Positions 17,835 through 26,125 of a DNA stretch of 39,011 bases are shown here, in pieces (within the stretch, counting starts at the first letter, position 1; every line of letters begins with the position of its first letter). The notes beneath the pieces are model-generated. The model did no database searches, had not been told where the DNA came from, and saw only the letters and a list, made by a program, of their open reading frames with translations. This DNA is from a bacterium (GTDB lineage Bacteria; Actinomycetota; Acidimicrobiia; Acidimicrobiales; CATQHL01). The stretch spans positions 1-39,011 of the forward strand of contig JAPPDX010000026.1 of NCBI GenBank assembly GCA_028824415.1, in the 5' to 3' direction. The position numbers and the translations under genes were made by a program.

Positions 17835-19202
17835 GTGTCCTTGCCCCTCGGCGGTTCGCCGCACCCGTACATCCCCGCCACTGAGGCCGACAGGGCTCGG
17901 ATGCTCGAGCGCATCGGCGTCAGCGACGTCGACGCGCTCTTCGCGGACCTGCCCGCCGCCGCTCTGGATCCCGTGATCCGGCTCCCGCCGGCCCTGACAG
18001 AGCCGGCATTGATTCAGCTTCTGGGCGACCGGGCGGCCGGCAACGCCGCCGCGGATCGCCCCGACTTCCTCGGCGCCGGGGCGTACCGGCATTCCATCCC
18101 CGCCGTCGCCGCCCACCTGACCGCCCGTTCCGAGTTCGTCACCGCCTACACCCCGTACCAGCCCGAGATCAGCCAGGGGACGCTGCAGTCGGCGTTCGAG
18201 TATCAGTCGGTGGTCTGCGAACTGACCGGCTTGGACACCTCGAACACCGGCCTCTACGACGTGGCCAGTGCCACGGCGGAGGCGTGTCTCCTGGCGGCTC
18301 GAGTCACCAAGCGCAGCGCGGTCGCACTGCTCGAGCCGATCCATCCCGGAACCGTCGATGTGGTCGGCACCTACGCGCGCGGCGCGGGGTTGCGTGTCGA
18401 CGTGCTGCGGTCTCCGGAGGAGGCGGGCGCCGACCATGCGTGTCTCGTCGTCCAGCAGCCGGACTTCCTCGGCGCCATAGTCGACCTCGAACCGCTGGCG
18501 GGAGCGCTGCACGCCGACGGTGCGCTCCTCGTCGCGGTCGCCGATCCCTTCGCTCTGGGGATGCTGCGTGCCCCGGGGGAGGCAGGGGCCGACATCGTCA
18601 CCGGCGAGGGACGGGATCTGGCAGGGCCACCACACTTCGGGGGTCCGTCGCTCGGCCTGTTCGCGGCCCGCTCGGAGTTCCTGCGGCAGATGCCGGGTCG
18701 CATCGTCGGGCGCACGCGGGAGCTGCATGCCCCCGGCAACGGCGCGGGCGAGCCGCGGACCGGCTACGTCCTCACCCTGCAGGCGCGAGAGCAGTTCATC
18801 CGGCGCGAGCGGGCAACCTCGAACGTCTCGACGGCGCAGGCCCTGATCGCCCTGGCCTTCACGATCACCCTGCAGGCTCTCGGGCCGCGAGGACTGCGCG
18901 AGGCGGCTGAACTGTGTTACCAGCGGGCCCACGACGCCGCCCGGCGCATCGCCGCATTGGACGGCTACGAGACGCCCGAGCGCGGGCCCTGGTTCTCGGA
19001 GTTCCTGGTGCGCGGCCCGGTTCCCGCAGCCGATTTGGCCGCTGCACTCAGGGCGCGGGGCATCGGCCCGGGCCTCGACGTGTCGGAGCGACCCGAGCCG
19101 GAGGCGCGCGGGGCGCTGCTCTTCGCGGTGACCGAGGCCACGCCCCCCGCACACGTGGACGCGCTCATCGAGGCGCTGTCCGAGATCGGGGACGAGGCGT
19201 GA
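17835..19202 (+). CDS. gcvPA: Glycine dehydrogenase (decarboxylating) subunit 1
   Basis: The 455-residue protein is the alpha half of the two-subunit P protein, as in Thermotoga and Bacillus. With GcvPB it decarboxylates glycine using PLP. Marks are the N-terminal HPYIPATEADRARML, FLGAGAYRH, the AYTPYQPEISQGTLQ segment, and GGPSLGLFA. The chain has no PLP lysine of its own, as expected for this half. The GTG at 17835 is 5 bases after gcvH. The frame stays open upstream inside gcvH but without family similarity. The end overlaps gcvPB by 4 bases. Confidence 0.94.
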   Translation: MSLPLGGSPHPYIPATEADRARMLERIGVSDVDALFADLPAAALDPVIRLPPALTEPALIQLLGDRAAGNAAADRPDFLGAGAYRHSIPAVAAHLTARSEFVTAYTPYQPEISQGTLQSAFEYQSVVCELTGLDTSNTGLYDVASATAEACLLAARVTKRSAVALLEPIHPGTVDVVGTYARGAGLRVDVLRSPEEAGADHACLVVQQPDFLGAIVDLEPLAGALHADGALLVAVADPFALGMLRAPGEAGADIVTGEGRDLAGPPHFGGPSLGLFAARSEFLRQMPGRIVGRTRELHAPGNGAGEPRTGYVLTLQAREQFIRRERATSNVSTAQALIALAFTITLQALGPRGLREAAELCYQRAHDAARRIAALDGYETPERGPWFSEFLVRGPVPAADLAAALRARGIGPGLDVSERPEPEARGALLFAVTEATPPAHVDALIEALSEIGDEA

Positions 19203-20686
19203 GCGCGTCCGGGCCCGGCGACGACTTCGGGGGGCGCCTGAGCTTCGACCGGGGCGTGCCCGGGCGGCGGGCGGTCGACGTCCCGAGCTGGGACGGCGAG
19301 CCGACGCCGCTGCCCGAATCCCATCTCCTGCGCGACTCGGTGCGATTGCCGGAGTTGAGCCAGGGCGAGTTGGTGCGCTACTACACCGAACTCTCGGCTC
19401 GGAATTACGGCATCGACTCCGGGACCTACCCGCTGGGTTCCTGCACCATGAAGTACAACCCGAAGGTCGACGATCTCGTGGCGTCGCTTCCGGGATTGGC
19501 GGAGCCCCATCCCCAGGCTCCGGCCGAGGAGGTCCAGGGCACGCTTCGCACGCTGGCGGAGTTGGCCGGCGGCCTCGGCGAGATCACCGGCCTGCCGGCG
19601 GTCAGCCTTGCCCCCGCCGCCGGGGCACAGGGTGAACTGGCGGGCGTGTTGATGATCACCCGGGCGCTGGAGGATCGCGGTGAGTTGGCGCAGCGGCGGC
19701 GCATCCTCGTCCCGGACTCGGCACACGGCACCAATCCGGCGACCGCCGCCATGGCCGGCTACAGCGTCACGCAGATTCCCACGGGCGCCGACGGTTCGCT
19801 GGATCGAGCCACCATCGAGCGGGAGCTGGATGCCTCGGTGGCGGCCGTCATGGTCACCGTGCCGAACACTCTGGGTCTCTGGGAGCAGGGCATCGAGGAG
19901 GTGGCCGGCCTGATCCACCACGCCGGTGCCTACCTGTACGGCGACGGGGCGAACCTCAACGCCATCATGGGGCGGGTGCGCTACGGCGACCTCGGGTTCG
20001 ACGTGGTGCACCTGAACCTGCACAAGAGTTTCAGCACGCCCCACGGCGGCGGTGGCCCGGGTGCAGGCCCGGTGTGCTGCAGGCCCGAACTGGCGCGGTA
20101 CCTGCCGACGCCAGTGGTGGTGGAGTGTGACGACGGCGTCGTGCGCCTCACCGAGCCGGAGCGCAGCATCGGGCGACTCCAGCAATTCCACGGCAACGTC
20201 GGTGTCCTTGTCCGTGCCTACGCGTACATGCGCGCACTGGGCCTCGAAGGCCTGCGAGCCGTTTCCGGCCAGGCCGTCCTCAACGCCAACTACCTGCGTG
20301 TGCTGATGGGTGATCACTACGACCTGCCGTATGACCGGCCGGTGCTGCACGAGGTGGTCTTCTCGGGCACTCGCCAGCGCCGCCTCCACGGCGTACGCAC
20401 CTATGACATCGCCAAGCGACTCATCGACCACGGTTTCCACCCGCCCACCGTGTACTTCCCGCTGATCGTCGAGGAAGCGCTCATGATCGAGCCGACCGAG
20501 ACGGAGCCCCCCGAGGCGATCGAAGCGCTGGCAGAGGCGATGATCGCGATCGCGGAGGAGGCCGGACGCGACCCGGAGACGCTGCACGGCGCTCCCTGGG
20601 GCGCCCCGATCGGGCGCCTCGACGAGACCACCGCGGCGCGCCGGCCGGTTCTCCGCTGGCAGGAGGACCTCAACGACGGTCCGTAG
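19199..20686 (+). CDS. gcvPB: Glycine dehydrogenase (decarboxylating) subunit 2
   Basis: The 495-residue protein is the beta half of the P protein and carries the PLP lysine, Lys276 in LNLHKSFSTPHGGGGPG. Other family marks are YPLGSCTMKYNPK near residue 80, DSAHGTNPATAAM near 175, and the C-terminal PPTVYFPLIVEEALMIEPTE segment. Its GTG start overlaps the gcvPA stop as GTGA, which is typical of coupled translation and of the equimolar subunits. The operon ends at a long GC hairpin. Confidence 0.95.
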   Translation: MSASGPGDDFGGRLSFDRGVPGRRAVDVPSWDGEPTPLPESHLLRDSVRLPELSQGELVRYYTELSARNYGIDSGTYPLGSCTMKYNPKVDDLVASLPGLAEPHPQAPAEEVQGTLRTLAELAGGLGEITGLPAVSLAPAAGAQGELAGVLMITRALEDRGELAQRRRILVPDSAHGTNPATAAMAGYSVTQIPTGADGSLDRATIERELDASVAAVMVTVPNTLGLWEQGIEEVAGLIHHAGAYLYGDGANLNAIMGRVRYGDLGFDVVHLNLHKSFSTPHGGGGPGAGPVCCRPELARYLPTPVVVECDDGVVRLTEPERSIGRLQQFHGNVGVLVRAYAYMRALGLEGLRAVSGQAVLNANYLRVLMGDHYDLPYDRPVLHEVVFSGTRQRRLHGVRTYDIAKRLIDHGFHPPTVYFPLIVEEALMIEPTETEPPEAIEALAEAMIAIAEEAGRDPETLHGAPWGAPIGRLDETTAARRPVLRWQEDLNDGP

Positions 20687-20694
20687 GGCCCCGA

Positions 20695-20725
20695 CCGGCC
20701 GGCGGGCGGACCTCGCGCCGGCCGG
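20695..20725. terminator. Strong bidirectional hairpin
   Basis: A perfect 10-bp stem (CCGGCCGGCG at 20695-20704 with its complement at 20716-20725) and an 11-base loop lie between the gcv operon and the convergent tRNA-Tyr gene. There is no T-tract. Confidence 0.75.
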
Positions 20726-20732
20726 CTGACAG

Positions 20733-20817
20733 TGGTGGGCCGGGGAGGATTCGAACCTCCGAAGGCGTAGCCGGCAGGTTTACAGCCTGCTCCCTTTGTC
20801 CGCTCGGGCACCGACCC
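20733..20817 (-). tRNA. tRNA-Tyr (GTA)
   Basis: This is a class II tRNA of 85 bases including an encoded CCA. The acceptor stem GGGTCGG/CCGGCCC has one G-U pair. The anticodon loop reads CTGTAAA, giving GTA (plus-strand 20781-20783). The long variable arm (GCCGGCTACGCCTTC region) and the TTCGAAT loop are present. A TATCGT box at 20834-20829 on the minus strand is its likely -10. Confidence 0.95.
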
Positions 20818-20828
20818 TCGAAGCGGTC

Positions 20829-20834
20829 ACGATA
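20829..20834 (-). promoter_or_regulatory. Candidate -10 box of tRNA-Tyr
   Basis: TATCGT on the minus strand ends 11 bases before the mature tRNA 5' end. No -35 is evident. It is divergent from the promoter of the deaminase-like gene 57 bases away. Confidence 0.45.
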
Positions 20835-20890
20835 CCCCCCGGCGCCGGGAACAGGGTCCCTCGACCGGCGGTGGGACTGGAGCGAATTGC

Positions 20891-20896
20891 TACTGT
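20891..20896 (+). promoter_or_regulatory. Leaderless -10 box of the deaminase-like gene
   Basis: TACTGT ends at -7 from the ATG at 20903 and no Shine-Dalgarno sequence is present, matching the arrangement at gcvT. Confidence 0.6.
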
Positions 20897-20902
20897 CGGT
20901 AC

Positions 20903-22711
20903 ATGACCGCACGAGTCCTGGACATGGGTACCGATGTGCGCACCCGGCTCATCCGAGTTGCGCTGGGCGACGAGCCGGCCGACTCGGTGGTCCGCGGTGC
21001 CCGGGTCGTCAACGTCTTCACCCGCGAGATCGGCGCCGCGGATGTGGTGCTGGCTGCCGGGCGCATCGCCGCGGTCGGCGACAGCGGCGAGCAACTGGTC
21101 GGCCCCGACACCGAGATCATCGACGCCGGCGGCCGGTTCGTGGTGCCCGGCCTCATCGACCCGCACATGCATCTCGAGAGTTCCAACATCACCGTGACCG
21201 AGTTGGCCCGCGCCATCGTTCCCCGCGGCGTGCTGTCGGTCTGTGAGGATCCCCACGAGATCGCCAACGTCCTGGGTGTGGCGGGCATCGACCTCCTCAC
21301 CGCCGAAGCGGCCCGCCTGCCGCTGAACCTGTTCCTGAGGGTGCCCGGCCGGGTGCCCGCCATGCCGGCGGACCGGGAGACCTCGGGCCACGCCATGGAC
21401 TTGGCCGAGACGCTGGCGATGCTGGACCGGCCCGAGGCGGTGTGCATCGGCGGCGACATCAACCCCGCGCTGCTGCTGGGCGCCGACCGGGCGCAGCTAC
21501 AGAAGATCGAGGCCACCATCGAGCGCGACAAGACCGTGGGGGGCCAGCTGCCCGGGTTCGGCGGCGCCGTCCTGGACGCCACGCTGGTGGCGGGCGTGGA
21601 GGACACCCACGTGGCGGAGTCGCCTGCCGAGGTCGTCGAACAGCTCCGCAAGGGCGCGCGCGTGCTGCTGACGCCGCGCATCGATCGGCTGCCGGCCGAG
21701 GAGTGGCCCGAGGTCGTCGCCGCCACCGAGCGCCTGGGGCTGGACACCCGGCGCCTGGTGCTGTGCACCGACGACATCCATCCGAACATTCTCGTGAGCG
21801 AGGGACATCTGGACCAGCGGGTGCGCCTGGCCATCGAGGCGGGATTCGAGCCGGTGACCGCCGTGCAGATGGCGACCCTGAACGCCGCCGAGCTGATGCG
21901 CATCGACAGGCACCTGGGCAGCGTGGCACCCGGCCGGTTCGCCGACCTGGTGCTGCTGGACAACCTGGAGGACTTCTCGCCCTCGATGGTGCTGTACCGG
22001 GGCGAGGTGGTCGCCACCGGCGGATCCCTGGTGGACGAGCCACCGGCGGCCGACTCCCCGGGTTGGTCGACCGGCACGCTGCAGGTGGCGCTCCCCACCC
22101 CGGAGGACTTGGCGCTGCGCGTCGACGCCCCGGACGGTCCGGTAACCGCCAACGCCGTCGCCTTCGGCGCCCCCAAGACCATGCGTCGGGTGCAGTTGCA
22201 GGCCCGGGGCGGCGTCGTCGGTCCGGATGGCTCCGCCGATGTGGCGGCCATCGCCGTGCTGGAGCGCCACCACGGAACCGGCAACATCGGCAAGGGGTTC
22301 GTCACGGGACTGGGAATCCGCGGAGGCGCGGTGGCTTCGACGGTGAACCACGACTCGCACAACGTTGTCGTCGTGGGCGATTCGCACGCCTCCATGGCCG
22401 CGGCCGCCGGCGCGGTCATCGAAGCCCAGGGTGGTTACGCGGCAGCCGTTGGCACAGAGGTGGCCGCCGTCGTGCCGCTGCCGATCGCCGGCCTGCTCTC
22501 GCCCGAGCCGCTGGAAGTGGTCGGAGAGCGCCTGGCCGCCGTGGAGCGCGTGCTCATCGAGGAATTGGGCTGTTCGATCGGCTACCGGCCCATCTATGCC
22601 CTGAACTTCCTCTGCCTGCCCAACATTCCCGACGTGGGATTCACCGATCGCGGGATCATCCTCACCGAGACCATGGAGATCATCGGGCCGCTGGCAGCCG
22701 CCGGCGCCTGA
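20903..22711 (+). CDS. Adenine deaminase-like amidohydrolase with altered metal site
   Basis: The 602-residue protein aligns end to end with adenine deaminases of the Ade type, which convert adenine to hypoxanthine and ammonia at a binuclear metal centre. It keeps HMHLESS (His88, His90), CEDPHEIANVLG, the later His236, CTDD with Asp290, SVAPGRFADLVLLDN, and the C-terminal domain with STVNHDSHNVVVVG and FLCLPNIP. Two sites differ. Where Ade has the metal-binding Glu in GEMM/AEMM, this protein has GGDIN (183-187). Where Ade has the HAPGL/HCPGL His, it has Gln215 (QLPGF). The substrate may therefore not be adenine. The gene is probably leaderless. Confidence 0.82.
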   Translation: MTARVLDMGTDVRTRLIRVALGDEPADSVVRGARVVNVFTREIGAADVVLAAGRIAAVGDSGEQLVGPDTEIIDAGGRFVVPGLIDPHMHLESSNITVTELARAIVPRGVLSVCEDPHEIANVLGVAGIDLLTAEAARLPLNLFLRVPGRVPAMPADRETSGHAMDLAETLAMLDRPEAVCIGGDINPALLLGADRAQLQKIEATIERDKTVGGQLPGFGGAVLDATLVAGVEDTHVAESPAEVVEQLRKGARVLLTPRIDRLPAEEWPEVVAATERLGLDTRRLVLCTDDIHPNILVSEGHLDQRVRLAIEAGFEPVTAVQMATLNAAELMRIDRHLGSVAPGRFADLVLLDNLEDFSPSMVLYRGEVVATGGSLVDEPPAADSPGWSTGTLQVALPTPEDLALRVDAPDGPVTANAVAFGAPKTMRRVQLQARGGVVGPDGSADVAAIAVLERHHGTGNIGKGFVTGLGIRGGAVASTVNHDSHNVVVVGDSHASMAAAAGAVIEAQGGYAAAVGTEVAAVVPLPIAGLLSPEPLEVVGERLAAVERVLIEELGCSIGYRPIYALNFLCLPNIPDVGFTDRGIILTETMEIIGPLAAAGA

Positions 22712-22826
22712 TCCACGGCATCGCCGGAGTGCGCCGCAACGGCGACTGCGCCGAGCGATCCTTCGCAGCGCCGGTTGGCCTCTCCGCTATGGGGTCCGGC
22801 CCTCGCCCGGAACGACGCGCGAGCGG

Positions 22827-23315
22827 CTAGTTCAGCAGCCGCTGCATGACGGTGCAGTCGAGCCAGCGGCCGAACTTGCGGCCCACCTGGCGCTCGACGC
22901 CCACGAGTTCGAACCCGCACTCGGCGTGCAGCCGCACCGACGCCTCGTTCGCGCCGGCGATTCGGGCGATCATGCTGTGGAACCCAACCTCGGCGGCGAG
23001 GCCCACGAGGTGCTCCAGGAGCGCCCTGCCGATGCCCCGCCGCAAGTGGTCTCGTCGCACGAAGACCGAACTCTCGACGCTGGTGTTGTAGGCCGGGCGC
23101 GGCCGGTAGGGCGAGAGGGAGGCGAAACCCACGACCTCGCCGTCGCTGACGGCCACGATCACCGAGTGGGCCCCGGAGCGCTCGGCCAGCCAGTCCTGCT
23201 GCTCGGCCACCGATCGTTCCCGCAAGTCGAAGACGGTGCGCTCGCGGGTGGCCTCGTGGTTGTAGATCGACGCGATCGCCTCGGCGTCGCCCCGGTTCGC
23301 CAGACGGATCTCCAT
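22827..23315 (-). CDS. Phosphinothricin N-acetyltransferase-like GNAT
   Basis: The 162-residue protein closely follows the phosphinothricin/methionine-sulfone acetyltransferase group: EAIASIYNHEA, ASLSPYRPRPAY, VESSVFVRRDHLRRGIGRALL (containing the acetyl-CoA pyrophosphate loop RRGIGRA) and VGRKFGRWLD. These enzymes use acetyl-CoA to acetylate the alpha-amino group of glutamate analogues; in most bacteria the natural substrate is methionine sulfone/sulfoximine or another amino acid. No Shine-Dalgarno sequence precedes the ATG. TAGCGT lies 8 bases upstream (23329-23324), so the message is leaderless or nearly so. The gene converges on the deaminase-like gene. Confidence 0.9.
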   Translation of the reverse strand: MEIRLANRGDAEAIASIYNHEATRERTVFDLRERSVAEQQDWLAERSGAHSVIVAVSDGEVVGFASLSPYRPRPAYNTSVESSVFVRRDHLRRGIGRALLEHLVGLAAEVGFHSMIARIAGANEASVRLHAECGFELVGVERQVGRKFGRWLDCTVMQRLLN

Positions 23316-23323
23316 CGGTCGAG

Positions 23324-23329
23324 ACGCTA
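23324..23329 (-). promoter_or_regulatory. Candidate -10 box of the GNAT gene
   Basis: TAGCGT on the minus strand ends 8 bases before the ATG, giving a very short or absent 5' leader. The spacing is two bases longer than at the three better leaderless candidates. Confidence 0.35.
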
Positions 23330-23412
23330 CCGCCCCGGGACGACCCGCGATCGGGCCTGTCCACGGTGCCGATTCAACGTGTGGCCACGGGTTGGGGCGG
23401 AGGTCGGCCGTG

Positions 23413-23418
23413 TAGCAT
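23413..23418 (+). promoter_or_regulatory. Candidate -10 box of tRNA-Thr and tRNA-Met
   Basis: TAGCAT lies 12 bases before the tRNA-Thr 5' end. TTGGGG at 23392-23397 could be a -35, but the spacer is only 15 bases. Confidence 0.45.
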
Positions 23419-23430
23419 GTGGGCCGCTCG

Positions 23431-23503
23431 GCTCCCTTAGCTCAGTCGGCAGAGCGTTTCCATGGTAAGGAAAAGGTCGAGAGTTCGATTCTCTCAGGGA
23501 GCT
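23431..23503 (+). tRNA. tRNA-Thr (GGT)
   Basis: A 73-base cloverleaf: acceptor GCTCCCT/AGGGAGC, anticodon stem TTTCC/GGAAA, loop ATGGTAA giving anticodon GGT at 23464-23466, T-arm GAGAG-TTCGATT-CTCTC, discriminator T. CCA is not encoded. Confidence 0.95.
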
Positions 23504-23524
23504 CGCGGGCACCGCCCCGCCCCA

Positions 23525-23598
23525 AGCGGCGTAGCTCAGTCGGTAAGAGCGCTCGACTCATAATCGAGAGGTCGCCAGTTCGATTCTGGCCGCCGCTA
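23525..23598 (+). tRNA. tRNA-Met (CAT), probably elongator
   Basis: A 74-base cloverleaf: acceptor AGCGGCG/CGCCGCT, anticodon stem CTCGA/TCGAG, loop CTCATAA giving CAT, T-arm GCCAG-TTCGATT-CTGGC, discriminator A, no encoded CCA. The fully paired first acceptor pair excludes initiator tRNA. The CGACTCATAATCG arm resembles elongator Met rather than the CAT-anticodon Ile tRNA. It lies 21 bases after tRNA-Thr. Confidence 0.92.
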
Positions 23599-23656
23599 CC
23601 GCACGTCCCAGGCAGGCCAGCGCGTTCCTCCCGTGGGGATGGCCCGGTCGGCTGGG

Positions 23657-23662
23657 TATCCT
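23657..23662 (+). promoter_or_regulatory. Candidate -10 box of the tRNA-Trp/secE transcript
   Basis: TATCCT lies 45 bases before the mature 5' end of tRNA-Trp. No -35 is evident. If used, transcription would start near 23669. Confidence 0.4.
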
Positions 23663-23670
23663 GAGGAGTC

Positions 23671-23698
23671 CCGCGCCGCCTGGCCCGCGCCGCCTGGC
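23671..23698 (+). repeat. 14-bp tandem duplication
   Basis: CCGCGCCGCCTGGC occurs twice in a row (23671-23684, 23685-23698), followed by the first four bases of a third copy. It lies in the presumed 5' leader of the tRNA-Trp precursor. Confidence 0.85.
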
Positions 23699-23707
23699 CC
23701 GCATCCG

Positions 23708-23783
23708 AGGGCAGTAGCTCAACTGGGAGAGCACCGGTCTCCAAAACCGGCGGTTGGGGGTTCGAGTCCCTCCTGCCCTGCCA
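23708..23783 (+). tRNA. tRNA-Trp (CCA)
   Basis: A 76-base tRNA with encoded CCA: acceptor AGGGCAG/CTGCCCT, anticodon stem CCGGT/ACCGG, loop CTCCAAA giving anticodon CCA, T-arm GGGGG-TTCGAGT-CCCTC, discriminator G, then CCA at 23781-23783. tRNA-Trp directly before secE-nusG is the classic bacterial arrangement. The final A of CCA is also the A of an in-frame ATG of secE. Confidence 0.96.
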
Positions 23784-23788
23784 TGGAA

Positions 23789-24073
23789 ATGAACAGACAG
23801 TTTCGCCGCATGGCTCGCAAGCAGGGAGCCATCGACGAGGAGGGCGCGCCCGTCGCCGAGCGCCGGCAGGCCGCGCCGCGTCGTGAGCGGGCCTCACCGG
23901 CCCAGTTCATGCGCGAGGTTCGAGCCGAGTTGCGCAAGGTGTCCTGGCCCACCCGCTCCGAGGTCGTCAACTATTCCATCGTCACTCTCGTGGTCGTGGT
24001 CATTCTCACGGCTGTGATCGGCGCCCTGGACTACGGCTTCGGCGAGGCAATCCTGAAACTCTTCGAGCGATGA
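23789..24073 (+). CDS. secE: Preprotein translocase subunit SecE
   Basis: The 94-residue protein is the small essential clamp subunit of the SecYEG channel. It has a basic N-terminal tail, the conserved amphipathic segment [20 protein letters not shown], and one C-terminal membrane helix ([20 protein letters not shown]). Two in-frame ATGs are possible, 23783 and 23789. I prefer 23789 ([12 protein letters not shown]) because the first overlaps the tRNA-Trp CCA. Neither has a Shine-Dalgarno sequence. If tRNA 3' processing frees the message, a 5-base leader remains. The end overlaps nusG as ATGA. Confidence 0.93.
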   Translation: MNRQFRRMARKQGAIDEEGAPVAERRQAAPRRERASPAQFMREVRAELRKVSWPTRSEVVNYSIVTLVVVVILTAVIGALDYGFGEAILKLFER

Positions 24074-24867
24074 GCGATCCCGTGAGCGAGCAGTCCCCGC
24101 CAGTCGAATCCGATCTGCCCGGTGGCGCAGCGCCGCAGATCACAGCACCGCCCGCCGAGGCGGTGCTGCCCTCCGGTCCCCTCGCGGAGACCACCGAGGC
24201 GCCCGGCAGCGAGCAGTACTACGACGTCCTGAGCGAGGACGACCTGCATGCCACCGCGGAGGTCGCTGCGGAGGCTGAGGCGCCCGAGGATGTCGTCGAA
24301 GTTCCCGACGAGGACCGCCCATCACGCCGTCCGGGACGGTGGTACGTGGTGCACACCCAGTCCGGATACGAGAAGAAGGCCAAGTCGGATCTCGAGGCTC
24401 GGGTCCGCAGCCTCGACGCCGAGGATCTCATCTATGAGGCCCAGATTCCCACCGAGGACGTCGTGGAGTTCAAGGGCGGCAAGAAGGTGGTCGTCCCGAA
24501 GAAGGTCTTCCCGGGCTATCTGCTGGTCCGCTGCCGGCTCACCGACAAGGCCTTCCAGGTCATCAAGGAGACCCCGTCGATCACGGGCTTCGTGGGACAC
24601 GGACCGAAGCCCACCCCGCTGGGGCGGCGCGACGTGGAGACATTCCTGGAGTCCAAGACGACCGGCGACGAGGCCGTCAAGCGCGGCCGCCCCCGCCTGC
24701 AGTTCGAGGCGGGCGAGACGGTGCGCGTGCGCGAGGGTCCGTTCGCGGAGTTGTCGGGGGAGATCATCGACATCAACGCCGAGCAGTTGAAGGTCAAGGT
24801 GCTGGTCAACATCTTCGGCCGCGAGACGCCTGTCGAGCTGGAATTCTCCCAGGTCGCCAAGCTCTAG
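24070..24867 (+). CDS. nusG: Transcription termination/antitermination factor NusG
   Basis: The 265-residue protein has an acidic, low-complexity N-terminal extension of about 88 residues, then the NGN domain ([15 protein letters not shown], then FPGYLLVRC and ITGFVGHG) that binds the RNA polymerase clamp, and a C-terminal KOW domain ([18 protein letters not shown]) that contacts S10 or Rho. The long extension is a known actinobacterial feature; E. coli NusG has only 181 residues. The ATG overlaps the secE stop, so translation is likely coupled. Confidence 0.95.
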   Translation: MSDPVSEQSPPVESDLPGGAAPQITAPPAEAVLPSGPLAETTEAPGSEQYYDVLSEDDLHATAEVAAEAEAPEDVVEVPDEDRPSRRPGRWYVVHTQSGYEKKAKSDLEARVRSLDAEDLIYEAQIPTEDVVEFKGGKKVVVPKKVFPGYLLVRCRLTDKAFQVIKETPSITGFVGHGPKPTPLGRRDVETFLESKTTGDEAVKRGRPRLQFEAGETVRVREGPFAELSGEIIDINAEQLKVKVLVNIFGRETPVELEFSQVAKL

Positions 24868-24900
24868 CCGCCGCAGCAATCACGCAGAGGAGAGCCGACA

Positions 24901-25329
24901 ATGGCCAAGAAGGTCCTAGCAGTCGTCAAGGTCAACATCGAGGCCGGCAAGGCCAACCCGGCACCGCCGGTGGGGACCGCGCTCGGCCCCCACGGCATCG
25001 CCATCATGGACTTCTGTCGCCAGTACAACGATCGCACCGCCGACCGGGCCGGCCAGATCGTCCCCGCGGAGATCACCATCTACGAGGACCGGTCCTTCGG
25101 CTTCATTCTCAAGACCCCGCCGACGTCGTTCCTCGTCCGCGAGGCGGCAGGTGTGGATAAGGGCGCCAGTGAGGTGGGGCGCGAGTTCGTCGGCGCCATC
25201 ACCGACGCGCAACTGGCCTCGATTGCAGAGATCAAGCTGCCCGACCTGAACACCGACGACATCGACATGGCCAAGCGACAGGTCGCAGGCACCGCCCGGA
25301 GTATGGGGGTCCGGGTGGTCCGCGGCTAG
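24901..25329 (+). CDS. rplK: 50S ribosomal protein L11
   Basis: The 142-residue protein has the normal length and the conserved [19 protein letters not shown] and [13 protein letters not shown] segments and the C-terminal GTARSMG. L11 binds 23S rRNA at the GTPase-associated centre, next to L10-L7/L12. AGAGGAGAG precedes the ATG. It lies 33 bases after nusG and is followed by rplA. Confidence 0.96.
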   Translation: MAKKVLAVVKVNIEAGKANPAPPVGTALGPHGIAIMDFCRQYNDRTADRAGQIVPAEITIYEDRSFGFILKTPPTSFLVREAAGVDKGASEVGREFVGAITDAQLASIAEIKLPDLNTDDIDMAKRQVAGTARSMGVRVVRG

Positions 25330-25438
25330 CGCCGCAAACCCCCGGGGCGCCCAGATGCTCCCCTCGGGGAGGCTCGCAGAAGACCGAAGCCTGAGCCGGC
25401 CCCGGAGCCGGGGAGTGTGGCAGGGCCGGAGGAGAAGG

Positions 25439-26125
25439 ATGAACCAACCAAAGCGATACAGCGACGCCGCTCGCCGCTACGACCGGCAGCGGTTGCACGA
25501 CGCCACCGAGGGGCTCGACGTGATGAAGGGCCTGCCGGCGGCCGGCTTCGACGAGACCGTCGACATGGCCGTCCGCCTGGGGGTCGACCCTCGCCGGGCC
25601 GAGCAGATGTTGCGCGGGACCGTCTCGCTGCCGTCGGGCACGGGCAAGCAGGTGCGGGTGGCCGTCTTCGCCGCCGGCGAGGCTGCGATCGCCGCCCGCG
25701 ACGCCGGCGCCGACCACGTGGGCGACAACGACCTCGTCGAGGCGATCAGCGGGGGCATGATGGACTTCGAGGTGGCCATCGCCACACCGGACATGATGCC
25801 GCTGGTCGGCCGCCTGGGGCGCACGCTTGGGCCCCGCGGGCTGATGCCCAATCCGAAGAGCGGCACCGTGACCACCGACGTGGCCAAGGCCGTCGCCGAC
25901 TTCAAGGGCGGGCGCGTGGGTTACCGCACCGACCGCCAGGGCAACGTGCACGTCCCGATCGGGAAGGTGAGCTTCAGCACCGAGGCGCTGATGGAGAACC
26001 TGCGCTCGGTGATGGAGGAGTTGCAGCGGGTGCGCCCGGCGGCCGCCAAAGGTCGCTACGTCCAGAAGGTGACGATCAGTTCCACGATGGGACCGCCGGT
26101 CAAGATCGACCCCGCCAGCATCTGA
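25439..26125 (+). CDS. rplA: 50S ribosomal protein L1
   Basis: The 228-residue protein forms the mobile L1 stalk of the 50S subunit. Conserved marks are the [15 protein letters not shown] loop, [19 protein letters not shown] and the C-terminal [19 protein letters not shown] shortly before the ATG at 25439 decides the start; the frame is open 84 bases further upstream without family similarity. The 109-base gap after rplK contains two small GC hairpins (25358-25371 and about 25400-25413) of unknown role. Confidence 0.95.
   Translation: MNQPKRYSDAARRYDRQRLHDATEGLDVMKGLPAAGFDETVDMAVRLGVDPRRAEQMLRGTVSLPSGTGKQVRVAVFAAGEAAIAARDAGADHVGDNDLVEAISGGMMDFEVAIATPDMMPLVGRLGRTLGPRGLMPNPKSGTVTTDVAKAVADFKGGRVGYRTDRQGNVHVPIGKVSFSTEALMENLRSVMEELQRVRPAAAKGRYVQKVTISSTMGPPVKIDPASI

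Noticed and set aside
22712..22826. Terminator between the deaminase-like and GNAT genes
   Set aside because: Only 4-5-bp GC stems can be drawn, unlike the clear hairpins at other convergent junctions.
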